47,061 nucleotides of DNA, taken from assembly GCF_025933915.1 (NCBI RefSeq), contig NZ_JAICZA010000019.1:1-47061 (forward strand), read 5' to 3'. The DNA is from Mycobacterium sp. (GTDB taxonomy: Bacteria; Actinomycetota; Actinomycetes; Mycobacteriales; Mycobacteriaceae). Shown one piece after another: positions 37,461 to 47,061 of this stretch (the stretch's first letter is position 1; every line of letters starts with the position of its first letter). A program made the position numbers and the translations under genes. The notes beneath the pieces are model-generated. The model did not search any database and was not told the DNA's origin. It saw only the letters and a list, made by a program, of their open reading frames with translations.

Positions 37461-37466
37461 TAGACT
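37461..37466 (+). promoter_or_regulatory. Leaderless -10 box of fmt
   Basis: TAGACT is followed by 6 nt and the GTG at 37473, with no Shine-Dalgarno sequence. Confidence 0.6.
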
Positions 37467-37472
37467 GAGCCG

Positions 37473-38420
37473 GTGCGCATCGTCTTCGCCGGTACCCCCG
37501 AGCCCGCGCTGCCCGCATTGCGCCGCCTCATCGACTCACCCCGCCACGAGGTGACCGCGGTGCTGACCCGGCCCGACGCGGCCGCCGGACGGCGCGGCAA
37601 GCCGGAGCCGTCGCCGGTGGCCCGCGAAGCGCTCGATCGCGGCATCCCGGTGTTGCGGCCGTCGCGGCCGAACTCGGAGGAATTCGTCGCGGAACTGTCG
37701 CGGTTGGCGCCGGACTGCTGCGCGGTCGTGGCTTACGGCGCGCTGCTGCGCGACGACCTGCTCGCGGTGCCCCCGCGGGGCTGGATCAACCTGCATTTCT
37801 CGCTGCTGCCGGCCTGGCGCGGCGCGGCGCCGGTCCAAGCGGCCATCGCCGCGGGGGACACCATCACCGGGGCCTCGACGTTCCAGATCGAGCCGAGCCT
37901 GGACTCGGGCCCGATCTACGGAGTGGTGACCGAGACGATCCGCCCCACCGATACCGCCGGGGAACTGCTTGAGCGACTGGCTATTTCGGGTGCGGTACTG
38001 TTGTCGACCACGTTGGACGGCATCGCGGACTCGACGTTGACGCCGCGTCCCCAACCGGTCGAAGGGGTCAGCGTCGCGCCGAAGATCACCGTCGAGCAGG
38101 CGCGGGTGCGCTGGGACTTGCCGGCCCTCGTGGTGGAGCGCCGCATTCGGTCGGTCACGCCCAACCCCGGCGCCTGGACGGTGATCGGCGACCTGCGCAT
38201 CAAGCTCGGGCCGGTGGACGCCGGCAACGCGTCCGGGATGGCCGCTCCGCCAGAACCGTTGCCGCCCGGGGCTATGCACGTCGACCGCAAAGCCGTCTGG
38301 GTCGGCACCGGCTCCGACCCTGTTCGGCTGGGCCAAATCCAGCCGCCCGGAAAGAGATTCATGAATGCGATCGACTGGGTGCGTGGTGCCCGGCTCGATC
38401 CCGCGGTGCGGGCGACATGA
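37473..38420 (+). CDS. fmt: Methionyl-tRNA formyltransferase
   Basis: The 315-residue enzyme formylates initiator Met-tRNA using 10-formyl-tetrahydrofolate. The catalytic Asn106 and His108 are in INLHFS, followed by [11 protein letters not shown] (110-120) and Asp144 in LDSGPIYG. The C-terminal tRNA-binding OB-like domain (about 205-310) is present. The start is GTG, matching the leaderless promoter. It overlaps fmu by 4 nt. Unlike many bacteria, no def gene is adjacent. Confidence 0.95.
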   Translation: MRIVFAGTPEPALPALRRLIDSPRHEVTAVLTRPDAAAGRRGKPEPSPVAREALDRGIPVLRPSRPNSEEFVAELSRLAPDCCAVVAYGALLRDDLLAVPPRGWINLHFSLLPAWRGAAPVQAAIAAGDTITGASTFQIEPSLDSGPIYGVVTETIRPTDTAGELLERLAISGAVLLSTTLDGIADSTLTPRPQPVEGVSVAPKITVEQARVRWDLPALVVERRIRSVTPNPGAWTVIGDLRIKLGPVDAGNASGMAAPPEPLPPGAMHVDRKAVWVGTGSDPVRLGQIQPPGKRFMNAIDWVRGARLDPAVRAT

Positions 38421-39892
38421 GCGCCGGTGGTGACAGGCCGCAGCGCGGCCGGCCTGACCGCAAGCCGGCGCGGCCGCAGCAGCGCGACCGCCGTCCGCTC
38501 CAGCGGGATCGCCGGCCTTCCCAGCCCAAACAGCGCCGGCCGCTCGACCCGGCCCGGGCCGCCGCGTTCGACGTGCTCCGGGCGGTCAGCGAGCGCGACG
38601 CGTACGCGAACCTGGCCCTGCCTGCGTTGCTGCGCGAACGCGGAATCACCGGCCGCGACGCCGCATTCGCCACCGAGCTGACCTACGGCACCTGCCGTAG
38701 CCGAGGCCTGCTGGATGCGGTCATCGGCGCGGCCGCGGGACGCTCGCCGGAAGCCATCGATCCCGTGCTGCTCGACCTGCTGCGCCTCGGCGCGTACCAG
38801 CTGCTCCGCACCCGGGTGGACGCGCACGCCGCGGTGTCCACCACCGTCGAACAGGCTGGCATCGAATTCGACTCGGCGCGAGCGGGTTTCGTGAACGGGG
38901 TGCTGCGCACCATTTCCGGGCGCGACGAGAAGTCCTGGGTCGAGGAGCTGGCCCCGGACCCGGCGCGGGATCCGATCGGGCATGGCGCGTTCGTGCACGC
39001 CCATCCCCGGTGGATCGCCCAGGCCTTCGCCGACGCGCTGGGAGCGGCCGCGGGTGAACTCGACGCGGTGCTGGCCAGCGATGACGAGCGGCCACAGGTG
39101 CATCTGGCCGTGCGCGCCGGCGCGCTGACCGCCGCCGAACTGGCGGATGCGGTGGGCGGCACCGTCGGCCGCTATTCGCCGTACGCGGTGTACCTGTCGG
39201 GCGGCGATCCCGGCCGCCTGGCGCCGGTACGCGACGGTGTCGCACTGGTCCAGGACGAGGGCAGCCAACTGGTGGCCCGGGCGCTGACGCTGGCCCCGGT
39301 CGAGGGCGACGCCGGACACTGGCTGGACCTGTGCGCCGGACCGGGTGGGAAGACGGCGCTACTGGCCTCGCTGGGCATGCAGCAGCACCCGGATTCCGGG
39401 TTTCGGCTCACGGCGGTGGAGCCGGCCCCGCGCCGCGCCGATTTGGTGGCCGAGAACACCCGCGGGCTGCCCGTCGACGTGCTGCGGGTCGACGGCCGGC
39501 ACACCGACCTCGAGCCGACGTTCGACCGGGTGCTCGTCGACGTGCCCTGCACCGGGCTGGGGGCGCTGCGCCGTCGGCCCGAGGCCCGGTGGCGGCGCCA
39601 ACCGGCCGACGTGCCGATGCTCACCAAGCTGCAACGCGAGTTGCTCGGCGCCGCGATCGCGCTGACCCGACCCGGCGGCGTGGTGCTCTACGCCACCTGC
39701 TCACCGCACCTGGCCGAAACGGTCGGGGTGGTCGCCGACGCGCTGCGCCGCCATCCCGTCAGTGCGCTGGACACCCGCCCGTTGTTCGAGCCCGTCACCG
39801 ACTTGGGCGACGGGCCCCATGTGCAGCTGTGGCCACACCGCCACGGCACCGACGCCATGTTCGCTGTGGCGCTGCGCCGCGAAGCAGGGTAG
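38417..39892 (+). CDS. fmu: 16S rRNA m5C methyltransferase (RsmB/Fmu-like)
   Basis: The 491-residue enzyme has a very basic, Arg/Pro/Gln-rich N-terminal tail (about 1-45), then a NusB-like RNA-binding domain (about 48-180) and a class I methyltransferase domain with motif [16 protein letters not shown]. The two catalytic cysteines are Cys378 in DVPCTGLG and Cys428 in YATCSPH, the latter being the expected nucleophile. The expected target is C967 of 16S rRNA (E. coli numbering). The final codons and stop lie in the first copy of an 18-bp tandem repeat. Confidence 0.92.
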   Translation: MSAGGDRPQRGRPDRKPARPQQRDRRPLQRDRRPSQPKQRRPLDPARAAAFDVLRAVSERDAYANLALPALLRERGITGRDAAFATELTYGTCRSRGLLDAVIGAAAGRSPEAIDPVLLDLLRLGAYQLLRTRVDAHAAVSTTVEQAGIEFDSARAGFVNGVLRTISGRDEKSWVEELAPDPARDPIGHGAFVHAHPRWIAQAFADALGAAAGELDAVLASDDERPQVHLAVRAGALTAAELADAVGGTVGRYSPYAVYLSGGDPGRLAPVRDGVALVQDEGSQLVARALTLAPVEGDAGHWLDLCAGPGGKTALLASLGMQQHPDSGFRLTAVEPAPRRADLVAENTRGLPVDVLRVDGRHTDLEPTFDRVLVDVPCTGLGALRRRPEARWRRQPADVPMLTKLQRELLGAAIALTRPGGVVLYATCSPHLAETVGVVADALRRHPVSALDTRPLFEPVTDLGDGPHVQLWPHRHGTDAMFAVALRREAG

Positions 39893-39910
39893 CGCCGCGA
39901 AGCGGGGTAG
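39875..39910 (+). repeat. 18-bp tandem duplication spanning the fmu stop codon
   Basis: Unit 1 (39875-39892) and unit 2 (39893-39910) are CGCCGCGAAGCAGGGTAG and the same with one A-to-G change; CGCCGC of a third unit follows. Each unit encodes Arg-Arg-Glu-Ala-Gly-stop in the fmu frame, so there are two identical endings in tandem. Confidence 0.85.
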
Positions 39911-39944
39911 CGCCGCCAGATGTGAACCATGCCGCGCGGCTCAG

Positions 39945-39950
39945 TAGTCT
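39945..39950 (+). promoter_or_regulatory. Leaderless -10 box of rpe
   Basis: TAGTCT is followed by 7 nt and the ATG at 39958. Confidence 0.55.
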
Positions 39951-39957
39951 GGCGCTC

Positions 39958-40656
39958 ATGCCTGTCAACACGGGATCATCGAAGGGGCCCCTGATCGCAC
40001 CGTCGATCCTTTCCGCTGACTTCTCCCGGCTCGCCGACGAAGCCGCCGCCGTGACCGGCGCCGACTGGCTGCACGTCGACGTGATGGACAACCACTTCGT
40101 CCCCAACCTGACTTTCGGGCTGCCGGTGGTGGAGAGCCTGCTGGCGGCCACCACCATCCCGATGGACTGCCATCTGATGATCGAGGACCCTGACCGCTGG
40201 GCGCCGCCCTACGCCGAAGCGGGGGCCTACAACGTCACCTTCCACGCTGAGGCCACCCAGAATCCGACCGGCGTGGCCCGCGACATCCGTGCCGCCGGCG
40301 CCAAAGCGGGGATCAGCGTGAAGCCGGGAACGCCACTCGAGCCGTACCTGGAAATCCTGCCGCAGTTCGACACCCTGCTCATCATGTCGGTGGAGCCCGG
40401 ATTCGGCGGCCAGAGCTTCATTCCCGAAGTCCTGAGCAAGGTGCGTACCGCGCGCAAGCTCATCGACGCGGGGGAGTTGACGATCCTGGTCGAAATCGAC
40501 GGCGGGATCAACGCGGACACCATCGAGCAGGCCGCCGAAGCCGGCGTCGATTGCTTCGTCGCCGGCTCGGCCGTGTACGGCGCTGCTGATCCGGAGGCCG
40601 CGATCGACGCGTTGCGGCGGCAGGCCGCCAGCGCGTCGGCGCACCTGCGTCGATGA
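39958..40656 (+). CDS. rpe: Ribulose-phosphate 3-epimerase
   Basis: The 232-residue TIM-barrel enzyme interconverts ribulose 5-phosphate and xylulose 5-phosphate. Metal and catalytic residues are in the segments [28 protein letters not shown] and VEIDGGIN, and the phosphate loop is AGSAVYGA. The ATG at 39958 is used; a much longer frame through fmu was rejected. Ribulose 5-phosphate is also the substrate of the RibB half of RibA2 in this window, which may explain its place beside riboflavin genes. It overlaps ribG by 4 nt. Confidence 0.95.
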   Translation: MPVNTGSSKGPLIAPSILSADFSRLADEAAAVTGADWLHVDVMDNHFVPNLTFGLPVVESLLAATTIPMDCHLMIEDPDRWAPPYAEAGAYNVTFHAEATQNPTGVARDIRAAGAKAGISVKPGTPLEPYLEILPQFDTLLIMSVEPGFGGQSFIPEVLSKVRTARKLIDAGELTILVEIDGGINADTIEQAAEAGVDCFVAGSAVYGAADPEAAIDALRRQAASASAHLRR

Positions 40657-41678
40657 CCGTTTCGGCGGGTGAGCGCCTTGATGCCGCGATGCGCTTGGCG
40701 ATCGAGCAGTCCAATCTCGTCAAGGGCACGACGTATCCGAATCCGCCGGTGGGTGCGGTCATCCTGGACGCCGGCGGGGAGGTGGTCGGCGTCGGGGCCA
40801 CCGAACCGGCCGGCGGCGACCACGCCGAGATCCTGGCGCTGCGGCGCGCCGGTGACCTGGCGGCGGGTGGGACGGTCGTGGTCACCCTCGAGCCGTGCAA
40901 CCACTACGGCAAAACCCCGCCGTGCGTGAACGCGTTGCTGAACGCGCAGGTGGGCACGGTGGTGTACGCGGTCGCCGACCCGAACCCGGAGGCCGCCGGG
41001 GGCGCGGCCCGGCTGAAGGAAGCGGGCGTCGCGGTGCGCTCCGGTGTGCTGGCGGACGAGGTGTCCGGCGGGCCGCTGCGGGAGTGGCTGCACAAGCAGC
41101 GGACCGGGCTGCCGCATCTGACGTGGAAATACGCCAGCAGCGTCGATGGCCGCAGCGCGGCCGCCGACGGCTCCAGCCAGTGGATTTCCAGCGAGGCCGC
41201 CCGGCTGGATCTGCATCGCCGCCGCGCGGCGTGCGACGCGATCGTGGTGGGCACCGGCACGGCGCTGGCCGACGACCCGGCGCTGACCGCCCGGCTGCCC
41301 GACGGCTCCCTGGCCGAGCGGCAACCACTGCGAGTGGTCGTGGGGATGCGGGAAATACCTTCAGACGCAAGGGTTCTCAACGACGATTCGCGGACCATGC
41401 TGATCCGGACGCACGACCCCATGGAGGTGCTCAAGGCGGTTTCGGACCGCACCGACGTGCTGCTGGAGGGCGGCCCGACCCTGGCGGGCGCCTTCCTGCG
41501 GGCCGGGGCGGTGAACCGGATCCTGGCCTACGTCGCGCCGACCCTGTTGGGCGGCCCGGTCACCGCGGTGGACGACGTCGGAGTGCCGACGATCGCGCGG
41601 GCGTTGCGCTGGCAGTTCGACGGAATCGATCGGGTGGGCCCCGACGTGGTGCTCAGCCTGGTGCCGCGCAGCGGTTAG
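40653..41678 (+). CDS. ribG: Bifunctional riboflavin deaminase/reductase
   Basis: The 341-residue RibD/RibG has an N-terminal zinc deaminase (about 1-145) with His57-Ala-Glu59 and PC(81-82)NHYGKTPPC91 as zinc and catalytic groups. The C-terminal NADPH-dependent reductase (about 150-340) is marked by [12 protein letters not shown] and [13 protein letters not shown]. It converts the GTP cyclohydrolase II product into the ribitylaminouracil precursor. The ATG overlaps the rpe stop. It ends 8 nt from the convergent P55 gene. Confidence 0.94.
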   Translation: MTVSAGERLDAAMRLAIEQSNLVKGTTYPNPPVGAVILDAGGEVVGVGATEPAGGDHAEILALRRAGDLAAGGTVVVTLEPCNHYGKTPPCVNALLNAQVGTVVYAVADPNPEAAGGAARLKEAGVAVRSGVLADEVSGGPLREWLHKQRTGLPHLTWKYASSVDGRSAAADGSSQWISSEAARLDLHRRRAACDAIVVGTGTALADDPALTARLPDGSLAERQPLRVVVGMREIPSDARVLNDDSRTMLIRTHDPMEVLKAVSDRTDVLLEGGPTLAGAFLRAGAVNRILAYVAPTLLGGPVTAVDDVGVPTIARALRWQFDGIDRVGPDVVLSLVPRSG

Positions 41679-41686
41679 CAGCGCGC

Positions 41687-43243
41687 CTAGCGCTCGCTCA
41701 GCGAGACCGCTTGCGGCTCAGGGATTTCCGGTTCCTCGGCCTGTTCTTTGCGGCCGCCGATCAGCAGGCCGAGCAGCGCCCCCACCACACAGATGCCGAC
41801 GGTGGCCGCGAAGATGTCGCCGTACATCATGGCGAAGGCCTTGAGGTACATCGTTCCCTGGGCGGCGATGCGCTCCAACAGGGTGGCGTTCGGCGGAATC
41901 GCGGCCGTCAGGCCCGCGACGATCTGGTTGAACCGGTACAGGCCCCACGCGCTGAGCGCGGCCACACCGATCAGCATGCCCGTCATCCGGGCCACCACCA
42001 CGGCCGCCGAGGCGATGCCGTGTTGCGCCGACGGGACAACACGCAGCGCGGCCGAGGTCAGCGGCCCGATCACCAGCCCGAGGCCGAAACCCGCCACCAA
42101 CAGGTCGGCGTGCAGCGCGGGGACGTTCACCAGCCCGAGAATGTTGTGTTTCTGGTCCATCACGTCCTGGCGCCAGTAGTGGATCAGCCAGTAACCGTAT
42201 GCCGCGATGAGCAACCCGACGACGGTCACCGCACGGTCGCCGACGAGGGTGGCGATCCACCCGCCCAGCACCGCCCCGATGGGCAGGGCGATCAGGAACC
42301 ACAGCAACAGCCCGGCGGCCTGTGCCTGGGTCTGTCCCAGCACTCCCTGGCCGAACAGCTCGACGTCGACCAAGGTCACCATCAGTGCCGCGCCCGCGCA
42401 CAACGATGCGCCCAGCGCGGCCAGGAACGGCCGGAAGCGCACGCCGGCCGGTTCGATCAGCCGGGTCCGGGAGAAGCGCTCCCACAGCAGGAACAGCACC
42501 GCGACCACGACCGCGCCGATCACCAGCGGCAACCCGTAGCTCGGCAGGATCTGCTTGCCGTCGGGTTCCGGGTTGTACAGGCCGATCACCGCAAGGCCCA
42601 GCGCGACCGCCAGCAGTACACCACCGACCAGGTCGACCTTCTCGGGCGTTTCGGTCCGTTCGTGCGACGGCAGGCTGAACTGGATCATCACCATGGCGAT
42701 GACGGTCAGCGGGACGTTGATCCAGAACACGTAGCGCCAGTCGTGGAACAAGAAGACGATGAAGATCCCGTACAGCGGGCCCAGCACGCTGCCGAGCTCC
42801 TGGGCGGCGCCGATACCGCCGAGCACACCGGCGCGGTTGCGCTGGGCCCACAGATCGGCGCCCAGGGCGAGGGTGACCGGCAGCAGCGCGCCACTGGCCA
42901 CACCCTGGATGGTGCGGCCACCGACCAGCAGGTGGAAATCGCCCCAATGACCGGCCAGCGCGGTGACCACCGAACCGACCATGAACAGCGCCAGGCTGAC
43001 CTGCAGCACCAGCTTGCGGCCGAACCGGTCGGAAGCCCGTCCCAGCAACGGCATGGCGGCGATGTAGCCCAGCAGGTACATCGTGATGATCCAGGTGATG
43101 CGCTGCAGCTGGTTGATCGGGATGTGAACGTCGGTCATGATGTCGCGCATGATCGTCACGACGACATAGGCGTCCAGGGCGCCCAGGAGTACCGCCAGAC
43201 TGCCCGCGCTGATCGCGACGCGGCGCCCGGTTGGTGTGGTCAC
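41687..43243 (-). CDS. p55: MFS efflux/lipid transporter P55 (Rv1410c-like)
   Basis: The 518-residue, 14-helix (DHA2-type) membrane transporter is identical in length to M. tuberculosis P55. The MFS loop motif [14 protein letters not shown] follows helix 2, and the antiporter motif C-like [18 protein letters not shown] is in helix 5. P55 works with the lipoprotein LprG in moving triacylglycerol-containing lipids and LAM-related material to the outer envelope, and it affects drug tolerance. The GTG at 43243 overlaps the lprG stop by 4 nt; a start 14 codons upstream would lie inside lprG. Confidence 0.93.
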   Translation of the reverse strand: MTTPTGRRVAISAGSLAVLLGALDAYVVVTIMRDIMTDVHIPINQLQRITWIITMYLLGYIAAMPLLGRASDRFGRKLVLQVSLALFMVGSVVTALAGHWGDFHLLVGGRTIQGVASGALLPVTLALGADLWAQRNRAGVLGGIGAAQELGSVLGPLYGIFIVFLFHDWRYVFWINVPLTVIAMVMIQFSLPSHERTETPEKVDLVGGVLLAVALGLAVIGLYNPEPDGKQILPSYGLPLVIGAVVVAVLFLLWERFSRTRLIEPAGVRFRPFLAALGASLCAGAALMVTLVDVELFGQGVLGQTQAQAAGLLLWFLIALPIGAVLGGWIATLVGDRAVTVVGLLIAAYGYWLIHYWRQDVMDQKHNILGLVNVPALHADLLVAGFGLGLVIGPLTSAALRVVPSAQHGIASAAVVVARMTGMLIGVAALSAWGLYRFNQIVAGLTAAIPPNATLLERIAAQGTMYLKAFAMMYGDIFAATVGICVVGALLGLLIGGRKEQAEEPEIPEPQAVSLSER

Positions 43244-43947
43244 GAGCTCACCGGGGGCTTGCTGACCTGAACCTGCTCGCCCCACTTGGACAGGGTGATC
43301 TCGGCGGAATTGCCCGAACTCTTCTGCAGATTGGCCCGGACCAGCTTGTGGTCACCGGTCTCCTGAATCCACACCGTGCTCGGCACCGGCTGGGTCGCGT
43401 TGAATTGCGGCACGATCTTGTTCACCGCGTCGGCCGAGACGTTCCCGCTGACCCGGATGGTGCTCTGCCCGTCGATGGTGTCGCGGCCCTCGGCCTTGGC
43501 GTTGCTGAAGTTCGCCAGCGCGTTGCCCAGCCCGCTGTCCGGGTTCAGCAGCACCGAGACGTCGTAGATGTCGGACGCCTTGCCGAAATCACTCCACTTG
43601 TTCGGGGTGAGGGTGGCGTAGAGGATTGCGTCGACGACCACGAAGTTGACGTCGATGTCGGACCCGCCCAGGGTGATCGTGGCGTTACCCGATGCGGCGG
43701 TGGCCGGCGCCGTGGTGAGGTCACCGTTCAGCGTCTTGATGGGGAGCCCGGGGATCTTGCCCTGAATGCTCAGCGCGATGTGCGCGCTCTTCACATTCTT
43801 GGTGGCGTCGGCCGACTGCTTGACCAAGGTCGTGGCGTCGGGGAGCGGTGCGCCGCTCTGCTTCGAGCCGGACGAGCAGCCGGCGATCAAGGCGGTGGCG
43901 AGGGTCAGGGATGCGAAAACGGCCGATACACGGCGGCGGGTCTGCAT
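43240..43947 (-). CDS. lprG: Lipoprotein LprG, lipid-carrying partner of P55
   Basis: The 235-residue lipoprotein has a basic N-terminus (QTRRR), a hydrophobic segment and the lipobox LIAGC with Cys24, then a Ser/Gly linker and an LppX_LprAFG fold (segments [20 protein letters not shown] and [22 protein letters not shown]). In M. tuberculosis LprG binds triacylated glycolipids in a hydrophobic pocket and passes them outward with P55. The ATG at 43947 has a -10 box 7 nt upstream. The longer frame from 44052 was rejected because it buries the signal peptide. It is divergent from ribC across 118 nt. Confidence 0.94.
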   Translation of the reverse strand: MQTRRRVSAVFASLTLATALIAGCSSGSKQSGAPLPDATTLVKQSADATKNVKSAHIALSIQGKIPGLPIKTLNGDLTTAPATAASGNATITLGGSDIDVNFVVVDAILYATLTPNKWSDFGKASDIYDVSVLLNPDSGLGNALANFSNAKAEGRDTIDGQSTIRVSGNVSADAVNKIVPQFNATQPVPSTVWIQETGDHKLVRANLQKSSGNSAEITLSKWGEQVQVSKPPVSS

Positions 43948-43954
43948 ACTCTGC

Positions 43955-43960
43955 ATCGTA
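43955..43960 (-). promoter_or_regulatory. Leaderless -10 box of lprG-p55
   Basis: On the minus strand TACGAT is followed by 7 nt and the ATG at 43947. Confidence 0.55.
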
Positions 43961-44053
43961 GAGGGTGCCGGTGACCCCCCTGATGAACGCGGGGGCCCGG
44001 TGTGGTCGATACCACGGTGTTTGCCCTGCTCATCCGCCTGCGTGCGGGCCAAT

Positions 44054-44059
44054 TAGCCT
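44054..44059 (+). promoter_or_regulatory. Leaderless -10 box of ribC
   Basis: TAGCCT is followed by 6 nt and the ATG at 44066. The intervening AGGGG touches the start codon and is too close to act as a Shine-Dalgarno sequence. Confidence 0.55.
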
Positions 44060-44065
44060 TAGGGG

Positions 44066-44665
44066 ATGTTTACCGGAATTGTCGAGGAACTCGGCGAGGT
44101 GACGGGTCGCGACGTCCTTTCCGACGCGGCGCGGTTGACCATTCGCGGGGCCGTCGTGACCGCCGACGCGGGCCATGGCGATTCGATCGCCGTCAACGGC
44201 GTGTGCCTGACCGTCGCCGAGCTGCTGCCCGGCGGCCACTTCACCGCCGACGTGATGGGCGAAACGCTGAACCGGTCCAACTTGGGCGAACTGCAGGTCG
44301 GCAGCCGGGTGAACTTGGAGCGCGCCGCGGCCGTCAACAGCCGCCTGGGCGGGCACATCGTGCAGGGCCACGTCGACGGGACCGGGCAGATCGTGGCGCG
44401 TACACCGTCCGAACACTGGGAGGTGGTGCGCATCGAGATCCCCGCGGAGGTGGCCCGCTATGTCGTCGAGAAGGGGTCGATCACCGTCGACGGGATTTCG
44501 CTGACGGTATCCGGGCTGGGCAGCGACCCGCGCGACTGGTTCGAGGTCTCGCTGATTCCCACCACCCGCGAGCTGACCACCTTGGGCCACGCCCCGGTCG
44601 GAACGCAGGTGAACCTCGAAGTCGACGTGATCGCGAAATACGTCGAACGGTTGATGTCCCGCTGA
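44066..44665 (+). CDS. ribC: Riboflavin synthase alpha chain
   Basis: The 199-residue enzyme dismutates two 6,7-dimethyl-8-ribityllumazine molecules to riboflavin. It has two homologous lumazine-binding domains (about 1-95 and 96-190), each with the pattern VNGVCLTV or VDGISLTV preceded by GDSIAVNG or KGSITVDG. The start MFTGIVEELG is the universal N-terminus of the family. The gap of 122 nt to ribA2 is shorter than in M. tuberculosis, where two small hypothetical genes intervene. I see no gene and no FMN riboswitch in it. Confidence 0.95.
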   Translation: MFTGIVEELGEVTGRDVLSDAARLTIRGAVVTADAGHGDSIAVNGVCLTVAELLPGGHFTADVMGETLNRSNLGELQVGSRVNLERAAAVNSRLGGHIVQGHVDGTGQIVARTPSEHWEVVRIEIPAEVARYVVEKGSITVDGISLTVSGLGSDPRDWFEVSLIPTTRELTTLGHAPVGTQVNLEVDVIAKYVERLMSR

Positions 44666-44787
44666 TCAAGCCGTCGGGATCACCGGCGTGTCGGCGTGGT
44701 TCATACTGAATGCAACACGTAGGGCTTCTCGTGTAGGCCGTTTTGACAGTGTTCCCGCCCGCAAGCGGGGACGGCGAGGTAGCAGAG

Positions 44788-47049
<2,262 letters not shown>

Positions 47050-47061
47050 GCGCAACGACGA

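Noticed and set aside
40895..43270. 791-codon open frame on the plus strand opposite the p55 gene
   Set aside because: It is rich in Arg, Gln, Gly, Asp and His as expected from the complement of a GC-rich gene, has no domain, and lies across ribG and p55, both of which are clearly coding.
43948..44052. Longer N-terminus of LprG
   Set aside because: It would bury the lipoprotein signal sequence; the ATG at 43947 gives a normal lipobox position and is 7 nt from a -10 box.
44666..44787. Possible FMN riboswitch or small genes before ribA2
   Set aside because: The 122-nt gap is too short for an FMN aptamer plus expression platform, its conserved boxes are not seen, and no plausible short coding frame is present.

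Overview
The window is a high-GC actinobacterial chromosome segment with the gene order of a slow-growing Mycobacterium. From pyrR to the end it follows the arrangement known in M. tuberculosis (pyr genes, mihF-gmk-rpoZ-coaBC-metK, cyp132/AraC, lipI, priA, MarR/methyltransferase, fmt-fmu-rpe-ribG, lprG/P55, ribC-ribA2-ribH). Several items found at these places in M. tuberculosis are absent: the PE15/PPE20 pair after pyrF, the block PE_PGRS25-vapBC10-lipH between the AraC gene and lipI, and one of the two methyltransferases flanking the MarR gene. This points to a non-tuberculous species, plausibly of the M. avium complex or a relative. The species call is inference. No tRNA, rRNA, CRISPR array, insertion sequence or prophage was seen.

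Layout. 1-4592: end of a membrane protein, a small secreted proline-rich protein, a large PLP-dependent Orn/Lys/Arg-type decarboxylase, and a convergent COG4705-type membrane protein. 4824-11534: a compact six-gene operon with 4-nt overlaps at all junctions but one. It encodes a GntR/UTRA regulator, a two-cluster ferredoxin resembling AprB, a lipoprotein solute-binding protein with a C-terminal extension that looks NosL-like, an ABC permease, an ABC ATPase, and an AprA/fumarate-reductase-type flavoprotein fused to nine HEAT-like repeats. This is the least understood and most interesting unit: import and redox conversion of an unidentified small molecule, with an oxyanion or organosulfur compound as the leading guess. 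11535-13301: a GNAT acetyltransferase and a beta-lactamase-fold serine hydrolase on the minus strand.

13531-22334: the pyrimidine operon pyrR-pyrB-pyrC-(Rv1382-like)-carA-carB-pyrF. A clear PyrR-binding RNA hairpin overlaps the pyrR ribosome binding site. 22339-27399: a small Mop-domain regulator, then mihF, gmk, rpoZ, coaBC and metK. 27443-31988: a PNPOx-like protein, a Baeyer-Villiger-type monooxygenase and cyp132 on the minus strand, divergent from their likely AraC-type activator. 31991-37289: lipI, a YhhN-type membrane protein, a helicase-defective PriA, and a MarR regulator facing a methyltransferase with a shared operator-like element. 37473-47049: fmt-fmu-rpe-ribG, P55/lprG on the minus strand, and ribC-ribA2-ribH with a PH-like membrane protein, so that riboflavin synthesis genes surround the lipid-export pair LprG/P55.

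A recurring feature is leaderless expression: ten genes have a TANNNT -10 box ending exactly 6 or 7 nt before the start codon. This both supports the chosen starts and suggests that a large share of the units here are translated from 5'-terminal AUG/GUG codons.
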